A stretch of DNA of 64,000 nt from Orobanche coerulescens. Taxonomy: Eukaryota > Streptophyta > Magnoliopsida > Lamiales > Orobanchaceae. Shown one piece after another: positions 1 to 9,193 of the stretch (positions are counted from its first letter, which is position 1; each line of letters opens with the position of its first letter). The stretch lies in the NCBI GenBank assembly GCA_033398695.1, contig CM065819.1, positions 9,907,501-9,971,500 of the forward strand, in the 5' to 3' direction. The position numbers and the translations under genes are program-made. Under the pieces are notes generated by a model that ran no database searches, was not told the DNA's origin, and worked only from the letters and a program-made list of their open reading frames with translations.

Positions 1-261
1 CGATACGCGATCGAAACACCAAACCAAAGCTCGCAACATGAATAATAGCAGTTTCGGACGAGATCGCAAGAGTCGAACTCAAGTGCGGAAAAGTCGCTAA
101 AAAGCTCGGAACTCAACAAAACGATACCGAAACAAACTCGGATGACAAAAAGTGCAGAATTAATCATTCTCGAAATGACGAAACGGTCATGAGCGAGTCG
201 TCAAAATGGACTCCGGCCGAAAAAACAAATTTACCGAAAATCGAAAATTGCGGATATTACA
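1..261 (-). mobile_element. LTR fragment K (Tekay-like, family of B), truncated by window edge
   Basis: This is the reverse complement of the first ~260 bases of a family-B LTR. Read on the minus strand it starts TGTAATATCCGCAATTTT and stays closely alignable to the starts of the B LTRs at 24941 and 30691. It ends at the LTR terminus ATTACA, followed by TATCA (262-266). The uninterrupted E copy has AATCA at the same place (34506-34510), so the TSD has one mismatch. The rest of K lies left of the window, so I cannot tell a full element from a solo LTR. Confidence 0.85.
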
Positions 262-814
262 TATCATATACCTTATGATTTAATACAAACCAGAGCACGA
301 TATACAACTCATTATCCGACAACTTACATTTCTAACATCATTGCTATACGAATTATAAATGAAATGAAAACGAAACCATTCATCAAATATTATAAACTGA
401 ACAATTATAAACTTGCCTCGATACCGATACCACGAAGATGTTACCAGAATCCACGAACTCTTCAACCTTGACCGCAACACAACGGCCATAATCAACGCTC
501 AATTAACACGACCTAATGCAATAATCAAATGACAACACATCCGATAATAATCAATAATCGGTATAACCAACCAATCAAACTCAGCGGCTCAACAATACCT
601 CAATCATTTACAAAACCGAACACTACAACTCAAAAAATTACGAACTCATATCAACAATACAAGCCGAAATCCGATAAATCATAATTATCAATCAATAATC
701 GATCAATAACCCAACAGTTCCACAATATCTCGATTAAACACAGTCTTAAACAATCCAGTTCAAACCATCACGAATTCATAATCACAACACGAAAATACTA
801 CACTGTCTGCCTAC

Positions 815-927
815 TTAGCGCACGTTAAATGCATAACGTAGCGTGCGCTAAGTTGCTCCCGTTAGCGTGCGCTAGCCAGTAAGCTTAGCATGCGCTAGCC
901 AGTAAGATTAGCGTGCGCTAATGCTAC
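815..927. repeat. Downstream palindrome cluster of E LTR
   Basis: About six copies of a 12-14-base imperfect palindrome around TTAGCGTGCGCTAA lie here, some joined by a CCAGTAAG spacer. In transcription order (minus strand) the cluster lies ~860 bases downstream of the TATA box at 1786. The equivalent array in E-right is split by D1 at 35130-35134 / 39759-39815 and is one unit shorter. Confidence 0.75.
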
Positions 928-1785
928 ACAGTTGCATGCATTCCAAGCATCGACTAACACTTTGCGACTACGAATCCGAATGAAAAGGAAGTCATACTCC
1001 AAGATTAACAATAACATTCCAGATCCAAACTCATCATCATACTCTAAATCATATTCGTATTCTTATACGAATATTATATCAAAACACATAACTTGGCTCT
1101 AGATACGAATATCCCATATTCATATCCAAAACACCAACACCTTCTATACATAATCATCATATCCTATAATTTCAGAGCTCTTCGAGAACATGAAATATCC
1201 GACATCATGTTCAAAACAACATAATCCGACGTATATATTATAATGTTTATCATTTTCTTCATCATGCAAATTACATAGTCAAACCAACCCGATAACAAGG
1301 ATCATGTCATACATAATCTGGAATACAACCTCATATCATGATTTAACTCATCTAAATCGACCACTGAAATTATCATGATTGAGAAATCCATGATTCAACC
1401 TCAATAAGTTAAACGAATCACCATTAACATGAAGAATCTTAAATAACATCCGAAAACTCTTATCATAATCCCATAAAATCTCATATAATATCGTCACATG
1501 ATTATCCAACATGTTCCTCACATGTAATCATCCTTAAAAATGAACAACTAACAAGGTATACGAATATTACCTGGATTAGATGAACCAAGAAGAAGAACAC
1601 TTGAACTCCATTCCAAGAATCATGAGTAACCTGAAGAACAAGGCTTGGATCCATGCTCTCTATCTTAATCTTGTTAAAAATCACCACCTCACCGTGTTTG
1701 GGAACCTCAAGATCCTCCCAAAGCTCTCTCTATCGACTGAAGGAGAAAGAATTGACTAAATGCATCTTAAAACCCGTCTGTCCCC

Positions 1786-2300
1786 TTATATAAAGTGTAT
1801 TGCTAGCGTGCGCTAAACCTTATGTTTAGCGTGCGCTACGGCCTTAGCGTGCGCTAACCAGCTTTGTTAGCGTGCGCTATTGCAGCCCAGAGGCCACTGT
1901 CTTGCCTCGAACATGAGCTTACGTATGCAATGCCCATGCATTAGCGTACGTAATTTACACTGTTTAGCGTACGCAAGTCCTTGCATTTAGCGTGCGCTAA
2001 TATCAGTTGACTTGCTACAGTCTATGTACCGCATGTGCCCCCACATGCCGATCTGACAAGGATCAGATTCCCTTTGACCGATCTACAATTAGCGTGCGTT
2101 AATCCTCATGCTTTAGCGTGCGCTAATACTTCAGGAAAACAACCGTTGACTTATCAGAACGTGCGCCGAAAGCAGCCGGGTCCACACGTAGATTCCTTCC
2201 AACCTGACTGCATTTAGCGTGCGCTACATTCTGCCTCTAGCGTGCGCTAACCATGAACAATAGTGTGCGCTATACTTGAACATTAGCGCACGCTAATCAG
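1786..2300 (-). promoter_or_regulatory. E-left LTR promoter: TATA box and upstream palindrome array
   Basis: On the minus strand a TATA box (TTTATATAA, complement of 1786-1794) is preceded, at 1803-2300, by roughly a dozen copies of TTAGCGTGCGCTAA-like palindromes, including CGTACG and GTGTGC variants. The array sits where U3 enhancers normally lie. The cognate protein is unknown, and the promoter role is inferred from position only. Confidence 0.65.
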
Positions 2301-2608
2301 GCTATACTTAGCCATTTTCCAATTATCCTCGTCCGTCTCGACATACCAAAATACGAACATACTACATATTGAATATATGTACTGAATCCAATAACATCAT
2401 AATATGATATACCCAATATCAAAAGTACGATAACCTGATACACGATATCCTCAAAATAATTGTCGAACCACTACGATAGTTATACGAGTACAAATATAGC
2501 TGTCTCAGTTCTCAATTTATTTTATCCATACTGTATAGACACCAAGCCATCCAGTATATCTTAGATAAAACAACGCGAAAAATTCATACTGAAAATTCGG
2601 GTATTACA

Positions 2609-3156
2609 GGATCAATGCCAGTCATCCCCTCAATAATAGACCAAAAGTATAAAAAATTAGGCAATGATCAATAATCTGCCAAGAGTTACGGCCGTAACAT
2701 TGAGGAGTTACGGCCGTAACTATGCTGACTTACGGCCATAATATTGAAGAGTTACGGCCGTAACATGGATACGGCTTTTGCACACTGGTTGCTTTGTGAG
2801 TTACGTTTTCAACCCCGAATTTCTTAGACTTTGCGTTTTTGCCCCAAATCTTCTTCGGATGATAACTTTTGATATATAACTCTGATTTTGAATCCGAAAA
2901 GACTGCCGAACTCGTCTCGAAAAGCCCTACAAGATGAATACATAAAAACTCAATAAAGAGAATATTTTATAAACATGTTATTTCTTGAGTAATCAGTAAT
3001 TCAATCCGATTAAGACCAAATTTACATCTTCATCTCATAAATAATAAAATTATTAAAAGCTGATTAATTCAAATAAAAAACGAGTAGACTAGCTCAATTG
3101 TGGGTGAAATATATCGATACAAATCATGGATAAGTGTATAAAACTGACACTTATCA
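2609..3156 (-). mobile_element. F left (3') LTR, exposed portion
   Basis: On the minus strand it begins TGATAAGTGTCAG (from 3156) directly after the polypurine tract. It is cut at GGATC (2609-2613) by E-left. The remainder of the LTR type is seen at 6512-7557 in the other LTR. Confidence 0.75.
2685..2764. promoter_or_regulatory. F LTR palindrome array (GTTACGGCCGTAAC)
   Basis: There are three perfect 14-base palindromes at 2685-2698, 2707-2720 and 2751-2764 and one degenerate copy at 2730-2741. In the rejoined LTR order they lie upstream of F's TATA box at 7498. The same palindrome occurs in the LTRs of the unrelated chromovirus B. Confidence 0.8.
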
Positions 3157-3171
3157 CACCCCCAAACTTGA
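3157..3171 (-). other. F polypurine tract
   Basis: The minus strand reads TCAAGTTTGGGGGTG immediately before the LTR start TGATAAGTG. This is the usual plus-strand primer position for Athila/Tat elements. The same 15 bases recur at 4364-4378. Confidence 0.8.
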
Positions 3172-3614
3172 ATTCTTGCTAGTCCCGAGCAAGACTCTTT
3201 AATAATCACACTCCAAAGATAAAAATAAAAATAAGAGAAAAAATAATAATACACACATAAATTAAGAAAAAAAATAAAAAGAGAAAAGGAGATCAAAATG
3301 CCATTAATACACAACAACCAGCTTTATATAGTAGATAGAAATGAATCAAGATTCAAAATAAAAGTTAAAACACGGTTTTATTTTGTAATTCCAAAATGTA
3401 AGGTTTCCCCCCAAAAGGTTGATTATTTCTTTCCCACTCGTGCCACACACGACTTCCCTTTAATGGTTGCTCTCGATCACTCGTTTATTTTTCGACTCAA
3501 TATGAATAAGAATTTCATTGGCGTCATCAAATATTTTGATTTTTCACGAAATTGAGTGTATTGAAATTCAGCCGCTAATTAATTCAAATCTGCTTATAAA
3601 CTACATCCCTTTTA

Positions 3615-3807
3615 GTGATAGCTTTCACACCGTTATTTGCTAACGTGTAGCTCTTTTCACCAACACAATTTCTATTTTTTTAGGTGATAGCTTTCGCACC
3701 ATTATTTGCTAACGTGTAGCTCTTTTCACCAACACAATTTCCATTTCTTTTTTTAGGTGATAGATTTCACACTATTATTTGCTAACGTGTAGCTCTTTTC
3801 ACCAACA
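3615..3807. repeat. Tandem repeat, 3 copies of ~69-73 bp
   Basis: Units start at GTGATAG (3615, 3684, 3757). Each contains GCTAACGTGTAGCTCTTTTC and differs mainly in T-tract length. Confidence 0.85.
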
Positions 3808-4363
3808 ACCTCTTTTTTCTCTCGTGTGAGACGGTAGCTACGCACCAACAATAGTTAGTCCTTTATTTTTTTTTGCAAAATTTTAGGACCCCTAAAATTA
3901 GGCAGTTGTTGCTGCTCAACACCTCTCCCTTATTTTCAACTAGACTCCTTTCACCAATGACTTTTTTTAGGGAATAGAATTTTTGCAGAAAATCATTTAT
4001 TAGTTAAGCATGAAAAATCAAAACCCCCAGAATTTTTGTAGTAAATTTCAGTTCTATTTTTCATCAACCGACTAATTCTTCTTTTCTCAAGGTCACGAAT
4101 GACTCAATTTTAAATGATAACTACAAGACTTGGAAAGAGAGATTAAGGCTCAAAAAATTTTGGAATATACAATTTTTTACTGGTTAAAATGATTTTAGAA
4201 ACTTGTATATAGCTAACTTATTGGTGTTATGGCCAGATCTAGAAATCTCATAAATCAAAATACGATATATATATATATATATATACTAAAAAAATTTAAG
4301 GCGAATAACCAAAATAATCAAAACACACCAAAATACCAACACACCAAAATAATTAAAACATAC

Positions 4364-4378
4364 CACCCCCAAACTTGA
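4364..4378 (-). other. Second polypurine-like tract in F
   Basis: This is an exact 15-base copy of the polypurine segment at 3157-3171, but it is not next to an LTR end. It may be an internal plus-strand primer or a relic of a recombination or earlier LTR junction. Confidence 0.5.
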
Positions 4379-4795
4379 AAATAAAACTGTCCTCAGTTTT
4401 TAGAAATGAAAATCAAGTGAGAAAACAGAAAACTCCCTGAAATGAAAATTAATGCTTGTGTTAACGCCATTTAGAATTTGCAAGAGAATAAATATACGAG
4501 GCAAATAACAAAAGAAAATAAAATATACTCGGAAGTATAACACAATTTTTATGATGCGCTTCAAGAAAGTCCGAAGAGTCGCCTTACGCTGCCATCAAAG
4601 CTTTTATAAAAAAACAAACAATAAAAATTAAAGCAATAAAATAACAATACATAAATCGTGCATAGATGCGCGTCAAGAGATCAAGAAGAAACTCCTTAAG
4701 CTGCCATCATTTAGCACGATTATTACACACAACAGAAAGTAAAAATACAAGAGGTCCGACATGGGTTATCAAAGGGAGAGGAATGAATCCACTTT

Positions 4796-5424
4796 TCATT
4801 TTCTCACGGTAAAATCTTCCATCCAGACAGTTTTAGCTAGTGCTGGATCTGGTTGAGGAACAAATTCATTAAGTTTTTTGATTAGTTCTTATGGTGTTGT
4901 TGCAACGACTATGATTCGTTTAGCACGCTCGGAAATAAAACCCTTTTCAGCAGAGTAGTCGATGAAAGATAGTAAACCATCAAAGAAACCATTGACATTA
5001 AGCAGACCTATTGGTTTTTGATGAACATTTAGCTGGGCTCTGGTAACCACATGAAAAGTTCCTCAAGGGTGCCAAAACAACCAGGAAGGGTGATAAAGGC
5101 GCCAGAATTATTTATCATGTGAGTTATGCGATCTTGCATATTTACAGATCTAAACATATCTCCAATAGTTGCCCCGGTGATTTTACTTTCAGCCAGAGGT
5201 TTTGGAATTATTCCCAACACTCATACTCCTTCCATATAGGCAGAAGCAGCAGCTCGTCCCATTAATCCTAGACTTCCTCCTCCGTAAACTACATGAATGC
5301 ATTTTTCTCCTAAGGTACGACCCAAGTTGTGGGCTGCTTCAGTAAAATATGCCTCTTTTCCATAACTAGCTCCACCAAAAATGCAGACTGTCCTAAATTT
5401 TTTTGTTGAAGATGATGACTCCAT
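4796..5424 (-). pseudogene. LOG-like cytokinin riboside 5'-monophosphate phosphoribohydrolase, intronless broken copy
   Basis: LOG enzymes release active cytokinin base from its nucleotide in the cytosol. The translation from ATG at 5424 shows the N-terminal Rossmann segment with VYGGGSLGLMG, a central region with DRITHMINN, and PGCFGTLEE, which is the family's PGGxGTxEE motif with its second Gly changed to Cys. A second frame (about 5040 to 4796) carries KPIGLLNVNGFF and the C-terminal helix region ending at a TGA at 4796-4798. Total length (~209 codons) matches full-length plant LOGs. Lesions are an in-frame TGA at 5221-5223, a one-base frameshift near 5045 and a TAA at 4889-4891. Plant LOG genes normally have several introns; here homology is continuous, so I infer a retrocopy. 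It lies inside F in the sense orientation, and no poly(A) remnant is visible. LOG identity is strong; function is very unlikely. Confidence 0.9.
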
Positions 5425-5737
5425 TTTAGAAAAGAAATTAATTTGAGAGAAAAAGAAGAAAAGTACAAGTTTGAGGGATGAATAAAAGAAACAAGCACAA
5501 TGTTCATTTATAGAAGAAAAATGAGGTAAAATTGTTTAACAAGTTTGTGATTGCATTGATTGCGCTCCAACTACCCAATAGAATAATGAATGCATTTATT
5601 TGCATATCACCTCTTTTTTTATTCAAAAAATCTCACCATATGATGAAAATAAAAGATACTCACGTGTATGTACAGTAGTTGTGATTGTGGCTCACATCTT
5701 CCTCTGATTTTACGTTTAGAAATGGCCTAAACGCCTT
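5425..5737. other. Spacer between LOG copy and 177-codon ORF
   Basis: No gene is visible. On the minus strand the ~60 bases before the LOG ATG are purine/pyrimidine-biased, as in a 5' leader, and could be retrocopied untranslated region. The remainder is AT-rich with no repeats. Confidence 0.5.
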
Positions 5738-6271
5738 CTATGAGTCGGGGAGAAGTTTCCCATCCAATTTTCTTACAAATTGGCAAACAGGGTCTTTTAA
5801 CGTCAGATTCCCAAGACGTTGTTCATATTCTGGTTTGAATTTATTCCACAAACATCGAATTCCGTAATGTACGAGTCTACTAGGATGCGTGTCAACAGAA
5901 ATTTCGATATTATCTAAATTCTCTTTATTCAGACCATCCTTAATGAACTGAATTTTATCTTCTCTGTTTGTAGATGGTATTCCTAAAGATCGACATTTTA
6001 AATTACAATTCCATCTAGAACATTTATAGCAAACGACTATTATCTTTGCTCGTCGTTTCTTGGCATATGAACTTTTCCCAAGCCCTGGTAAAAATTTATT
6101 AGGTATTTCCGTGAATTCACCTGCTATTCTCACTTTGGCTTCAATAATGAATCTTATGTCAAAAGGTATGCTTTTATTCATAAGCAACCTCATCCTTTCA
6201 AGTCTCGTCTTATAGATTTTTAAAATGACATTTTTGCTCAGAAAGGGAAATCTTTTTTCAATTTTATTCAA
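5738..6271 (-). CDS. Uncharacterised 177-aa protein of element F
   Basis: The ORF is uninterrupted from ATG at 6271 to a stop at 5738 and starts ~220 bases after the primer site, making it the first ORF of the element. The product is basic and lysine/arginine rich. Its start, MNKIEKRFPFLSKNVILKI, is followed by an amphipathic RLERMRLLMNK stretch near residues 25-35 and a cysteine cluster CYKCSRWNCNLKC near residues 80-95. The cysteines could bind zinc but do not form a CCHC gag knuckle. I see no signal peptide or membrane segment. Ogre/Tat elements often have an extra ORF between the 5' LTR and gag, and the position here fits that. A captured host fragment is the alternative. I do not recognise the family. 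Confidence 0.6.
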   Translation of the reverse strand: MNKIEKRFPFLSKNVILKIYKTRLERMRLLMNKSIPFDIRFIIEAKVRIAGEFTEIPNKFLPGLGKSSYAKKRRAKIIVVCYKCSRWNCNLKCRSLGIPSTNREDKIQFIKDGLNKENLDNIEISVDTHPSRLVHYGIRCLWNKFKPEYEQRLGNLTLKDPVCQFVRKLDGKLLPDS

Positions 6272-6488
6272 AGTTTATTCCATGATAAAAAAATAAAATT
6301 AAAAGAGAAAATATCTACAAATATCAGTTGTTGTGGGAAACTGAAGAATCCGACTTTAATAGTCACGGAGTACCGTTATCCGCCACTTGACCGGACAAAC
6401 ACAATTGAGTACTAAGTTACAATGTCGAGAAATTGTATCCTATAACAATAGTTTACAATGTAAGATTTCAAAAATAACACTTATACTT

Positions 6489-6505
6489 CCCCGGCAACGG
6501 CGCCA
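6489..6505 (-). other. F primer binding site
   Basis: The minus strand reads TGGCGCCGTTGCCGGGG, six bases from the LTR terminus TGTCA. This primer site is characteristic of the Athila/Tat lineage and fixes the orientation of F. Confidence 0.9.
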
Positions 6506-6511
6506 AAAACT

Positions 6512-7562
6512 TGACACGTCTTTAGTGTAACTATCGCAAGTGCACGATATCGTATCAAGTAGTAAGTGGACTTTTTGAGTCCGGTTTATCGATCCCACGA
6601 GGAAGTTAAGTTATATATTGAACTATACACTATTTAACTATTTGTTATAGAGATTTATAAGATTAAAACACATAATTAAAGAGTTTGGTTTGACAATTGC
6701 AATGAAAATGCAATAATAGTTCTAAATTTAAGGAAATGAAAGGTTGCACTAATAATGGATTAATAAAAGATAAAATGAAATAGTTGGGATTACAAATTTA
6801 GTTCATCATTAGTTATAGAAGATGTATAGGAGATCATAAGATGAATTTACTTATTATGTTGTGTAGATTCGATTTTCCTTAAAAAGACGGTTTCTCTTTC
6901 GAACTATAAAACGCCCCTTATATATTGAATCAATCCACTATATTTCTATGTTGATTGTCTTCAATACATAGTATTAGGTTTTATGAAAATAACTCAAAGA
7001 ATCATCTAAGGTCTAGAGGTATATTTCTATCCCCTAGAACAACTTAGAGTGAAGATCATTTTATCTAATCAAACATATTTTCTTCGAAACATATGAAGAC
7101 CATAAATATCGTCATTTATTGGCCAAATAAATAAAGATAGGTAAAACAATGAAAATCACACACAATAATAAGTAATTCATAATAGATCTTTATACAAACT
7201 TAAATAACATGACTAACCTTTTTTATAATCCCAACTTAAGTAACTTTGCCCATGAAGGGTTTAATAAACATAATACAAGCTTGAGTGGTCATTATTAGTT
7301 GAAAAAGAGAAAGAATTGATCCTAACTCCCTTAGTAGATAAAGGAGAAAGAAGCAATAAACTTCCTTAACAACATATGTTATACCACTATTACATAAATC
7401 ACTCAAGAACTCAAGTGTGTTCTTCACACAAAAAGAAAATATTACAAAAAATGGAAAAATATAAGATAAACGATGAATGATGATGGATCTAAGGGGTCTA
7501 TTTATACACCTAAAGTCATCTAATAGCTCCAAAACTCCAGCATTATTACAATAGATCGGATC
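6512..7562 (-). mobile_element. F right (5') LTR, exposed portion
   Basis: The LTR starts at TGACACG (6512) next to the primer site and contains the Athila-typical segment GCAAGTGCACGATATCGTAT. It is cut after GGATC (7558-7562) by E-right. No genuine ORF is present, and the open frame at 7236-7643 crosses the LTR/E boundary. The rest of this LTR should lie right of the window. Confidence 0.8.
7498..7506 (-). promoter_or_regulatory. F LTR TATA box
   Basis: The minus strand reads TATAAATAG, ~60 bases from the E insertion point. With E removed, the palindrome array seen at 2685-2764 would lie ~130 bases upstream. Confidence 0.65.
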
Positions 7563-8024
7563 TGTAACACCCCCAAAACCATTCGGGATATTACTGCGCC
7601 GTGGGTCCCGCGCCGGAACCCACAAGGCTAAAAACCATTTCAAAAACGTTTAAAAATGCCAACAGGCCAATGACGGTAATATTTTAAATACTCAAATATT
7701 TTCAAAAACATAGTTCTCAAATACCGTCATAAAATACCATTTGAAAATACAAGGCGAAATGCCAAATCTGAACAGTTTAAAATGTACGTTAAGCCACCCC
7801 TTAAACGTACTGATAAAATAGCTAGGAAAAAGGGTTTAACGAAATAACCCAAGTTCGCAAAGTGCCAAAAGGCCATTTGAAATACACACGAATTGGTAAA
7901 AATTCCAAAAAGCTATTTTGAAATATACACATGCAGCGGATAAAACACAGTTCAAAATACACATTTGCAGCAGAAATACAACCAGAAAAGAATACTCGAT
8001 ACTCAAATAAATGTCATAGCCAGT
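7563..8024 (-). mobile_element. E-right left LTR, segment 1
   Basis: Starts TGTAACACCCCCAAAACC. It aligns base for base with 41891-42354 of the other LTR with scattered substitutions and ends at the CCAGT target (8020-8024) where C inserted. It contains no gene. Confidence 0.88.
7601..7623 (-). other. U5 hairpin, E left LTR
   Basis: Sense strand: GTGGGTTCC, loop GGCGC, GGGACCCAC; nine pairs with one U-G. It ends 38 nt before the LTR terminus and is followed by GGCGCAGTAATATCCC. Confidence 0.65.
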
Positions 8025-8061
8025 TGTAACACCCCCAATCCGCTCAGGGATATTACATGCC

Positions 8062-8086
8062 GCAGAACCTTTCCTCAAGGTTCTAC
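8062..8086 (-). other. U5 hairpin, C left LTR
   Basis: Sense: GTAGAACCTT, loop GAGGA, AAGGTTCTGC; ten pairs, one U-G. It ends 37 nt from the LTR end. Confidence 0.7.
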
Positions 8087-8381
8087 CAGGCTGGTAACAA
8101 AACCGAACAACTCAACAATGCCTTTAAGGCTAAAATGACTCAGTAGACCGATTTGGTCTTTCAATAAATACATACAACTCAATTACAATACATGCCCACG
8201 CAGGGGTCGAATACAACACACTCCCGTACAATGGAGAAAGAATACTGCAGCGGAAATAAAATACAACTAAACCAAAGACCTCATATGGATCCTCGTGTGA
8301 TTAGTATCGTTCATCTTTCATCATCCTTCGTGCCGACCCTGTGTTATGCTCCCAAACCTGAATGCAAAAACTGACATCCAC

Positions 8382-8424
8382 CCCCCGAATACTCGGGGGT
8401 TAGCAAAACTCCATTGTTTTGCTA
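8382..8424 (-). other. Tandem hairpins, C left LTR
   Basis: Sense order: TAGCAAAAC / loop AATGGA / GTTTTGCTA (8401-8424), then CCCCCGA / GTAT / TCGGGGG (8382-8399). The two stems are separated by one base. Confidence 0.7.
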
Positions 8425-8780
8425 GTGCAAATACAAAGTGCAAATACGAGCCATATAATTCAAATTCCAAGAATAACAATAACCAGGAATCCTCAAAAAT
8501 CCAAAAGTAACGAAAAGTACTTCCCGAGGCAAGAGTTTGGGTAAAACATTCCAAAACCGAAAGATCACAAATCAAGGGAAACAATTTATAAAACAGTTTA
8601 AAATGCCATCGAGAGTTTTAATAGAAAACAATTTAGGATTTCCGAATCCTTCTCTTTCCAAAAATCAATAGGGTCACAACCCAAAGGTTTTGTTTTCGCA
8701 AATAGAAAACCGACAACAATTCACAGGGCCAGAGCCCAACATCACGTGTCCTCGACGGACATAAAAATCAACACAACGTA

Positions 8781-9193
8781 AACATGCACGCGCATCGCCT
8801 AGGATCGGGACGAAGCCACAAATCCCACTCGAGGCCTCGAAGGACCCTCCTGAGCTGGCTAGCGAAAGAAATCACACACACGCATCGCCTAGGACCAGGA
8901 CGCCACCATGAATCCCACCCGAGGCCTCGAAGGACCCTCCCGAGCTGGCTAGCGAAACAATCACAACATCTCACGGTTGGATCAATCACTTGTTGCATCC
9001 TGTCCACATGATCGCATGCCATGTGCCACCGTAGATTAACTTTGGCGCTCACGGTTAGATCAATCACTTGTTGCATCCTGGCCACATGATCACATGCCAT
9101 GTGCCACCCTAGTTTTTCTTAGGCTCTCACGGTTGGATCAATCGCTTGTTGCATCCTGGCCACATGATCACATGCCATTTGCCACTGTAGGCC
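8781..9193. repeat. C left LTR minisatellite blocks
   Basis: Two ~90-base units starting near GCATCGCCTAGGA (8791, 8881) contain CGAGGCCTCGAAGGACCCTCC. They are followed by three ~77-base units starting CTCACGGTT (8971, 9048, 9125) with TTGTTGCATCCTG. They lie downstream of the TATA box in transcription order. Open frames here are only repeat translations. Confidence 0.85.

Larger units (their letters stand above)
262..2608 (-). mobile_element. E-left: terminal part of an E-family LTR
   Basis: This stretch aligns with 34507-35134 plus 39764-41503 of E-right once element D1 is removed. By eye the difference is about 3% substitutions plus indels, including a ~45-base segment (34695-34740) absent here and one extra ~24-base palindrome unit here. 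It ends GGGTATTACA at 2608 and is followed by the TSD GGATC (2609-2613). No polypurine tract follows, so the LTR terminus abuts its insertion site. It is therefore the outer end of an element or a solo LTR. It has no coding capacity. Confidence 0.88.
3172..4795. other. F internal non-coding AT-rich region
   Basis: No supportable gene lies here; the short open frames lack recognisable domains. Visible structure is a three-copy tandem repeat (3615-3807), a TA microsatellite (4266-4286), a second polypurine-like segment (4364-4378) and a diverged pair of ~45-base repeats at 4554-4597 and 4666-4709, both ending in GCTGCCATCA. It occupies the place where gag-pol would be in an autonomous relative. 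Confidence 0.7.
2609..7562 (-). mobile_element. Element F: Athila/Tat-like LTR retrotransposon, both LTRs interrupted
   Basis: The primer site TGGCGCCGTTGCCGGGG (complement of 6489-6505), the polypurine tract (3157-3171) and LTR ends TGATAAGTGTC...CGTGTCA are hallmarks of the Athila/Tat branch of Ty3/gypsy. Orientation is minus. Visible parts are the end of the left (3') LTR at 2609-3156, the internal region at 3157-6511, and the start of the right (5') LTR at 6512-7562. Summing the two LTR parts and counting the TSD once gives an LTR of ~1.6 kb. No gag or pol is recognisable. The internal region instead holds a LOG retrocopy and a 177-codon ORF, so F is non-autonomous. E elements interrupt both LTRs at the same GGATC. 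Confidence 0.8.

Noticed and set aside
4266..4286. TA repeat as an origin or attachment site
   Set aside because: A simple microsatellite in an AT-rich plant element; nothing else supports such a role.
4796..5424. A functional LOG gene
   Set aside because: Two nonsense codons and a frameshift interrupt it, the PGG motif is altered, and it lies inside a retroelement.
2609..7562. Reading 1-2608 and 7563 onward as the two LTRs of one element with 2609-7562 as its interior
   Set aside because: No initiator-Met primer site adjoins 7563 and no polypurine tract adjoins 2608; instead both junctions carry the same TSD and the DNA between belongs to Athila-like F.
7236..7643. 135-codon minus-strand ORF
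   Set aside because: It spans the F LTR/E LTR junction, so it cannot be an evolved gene.
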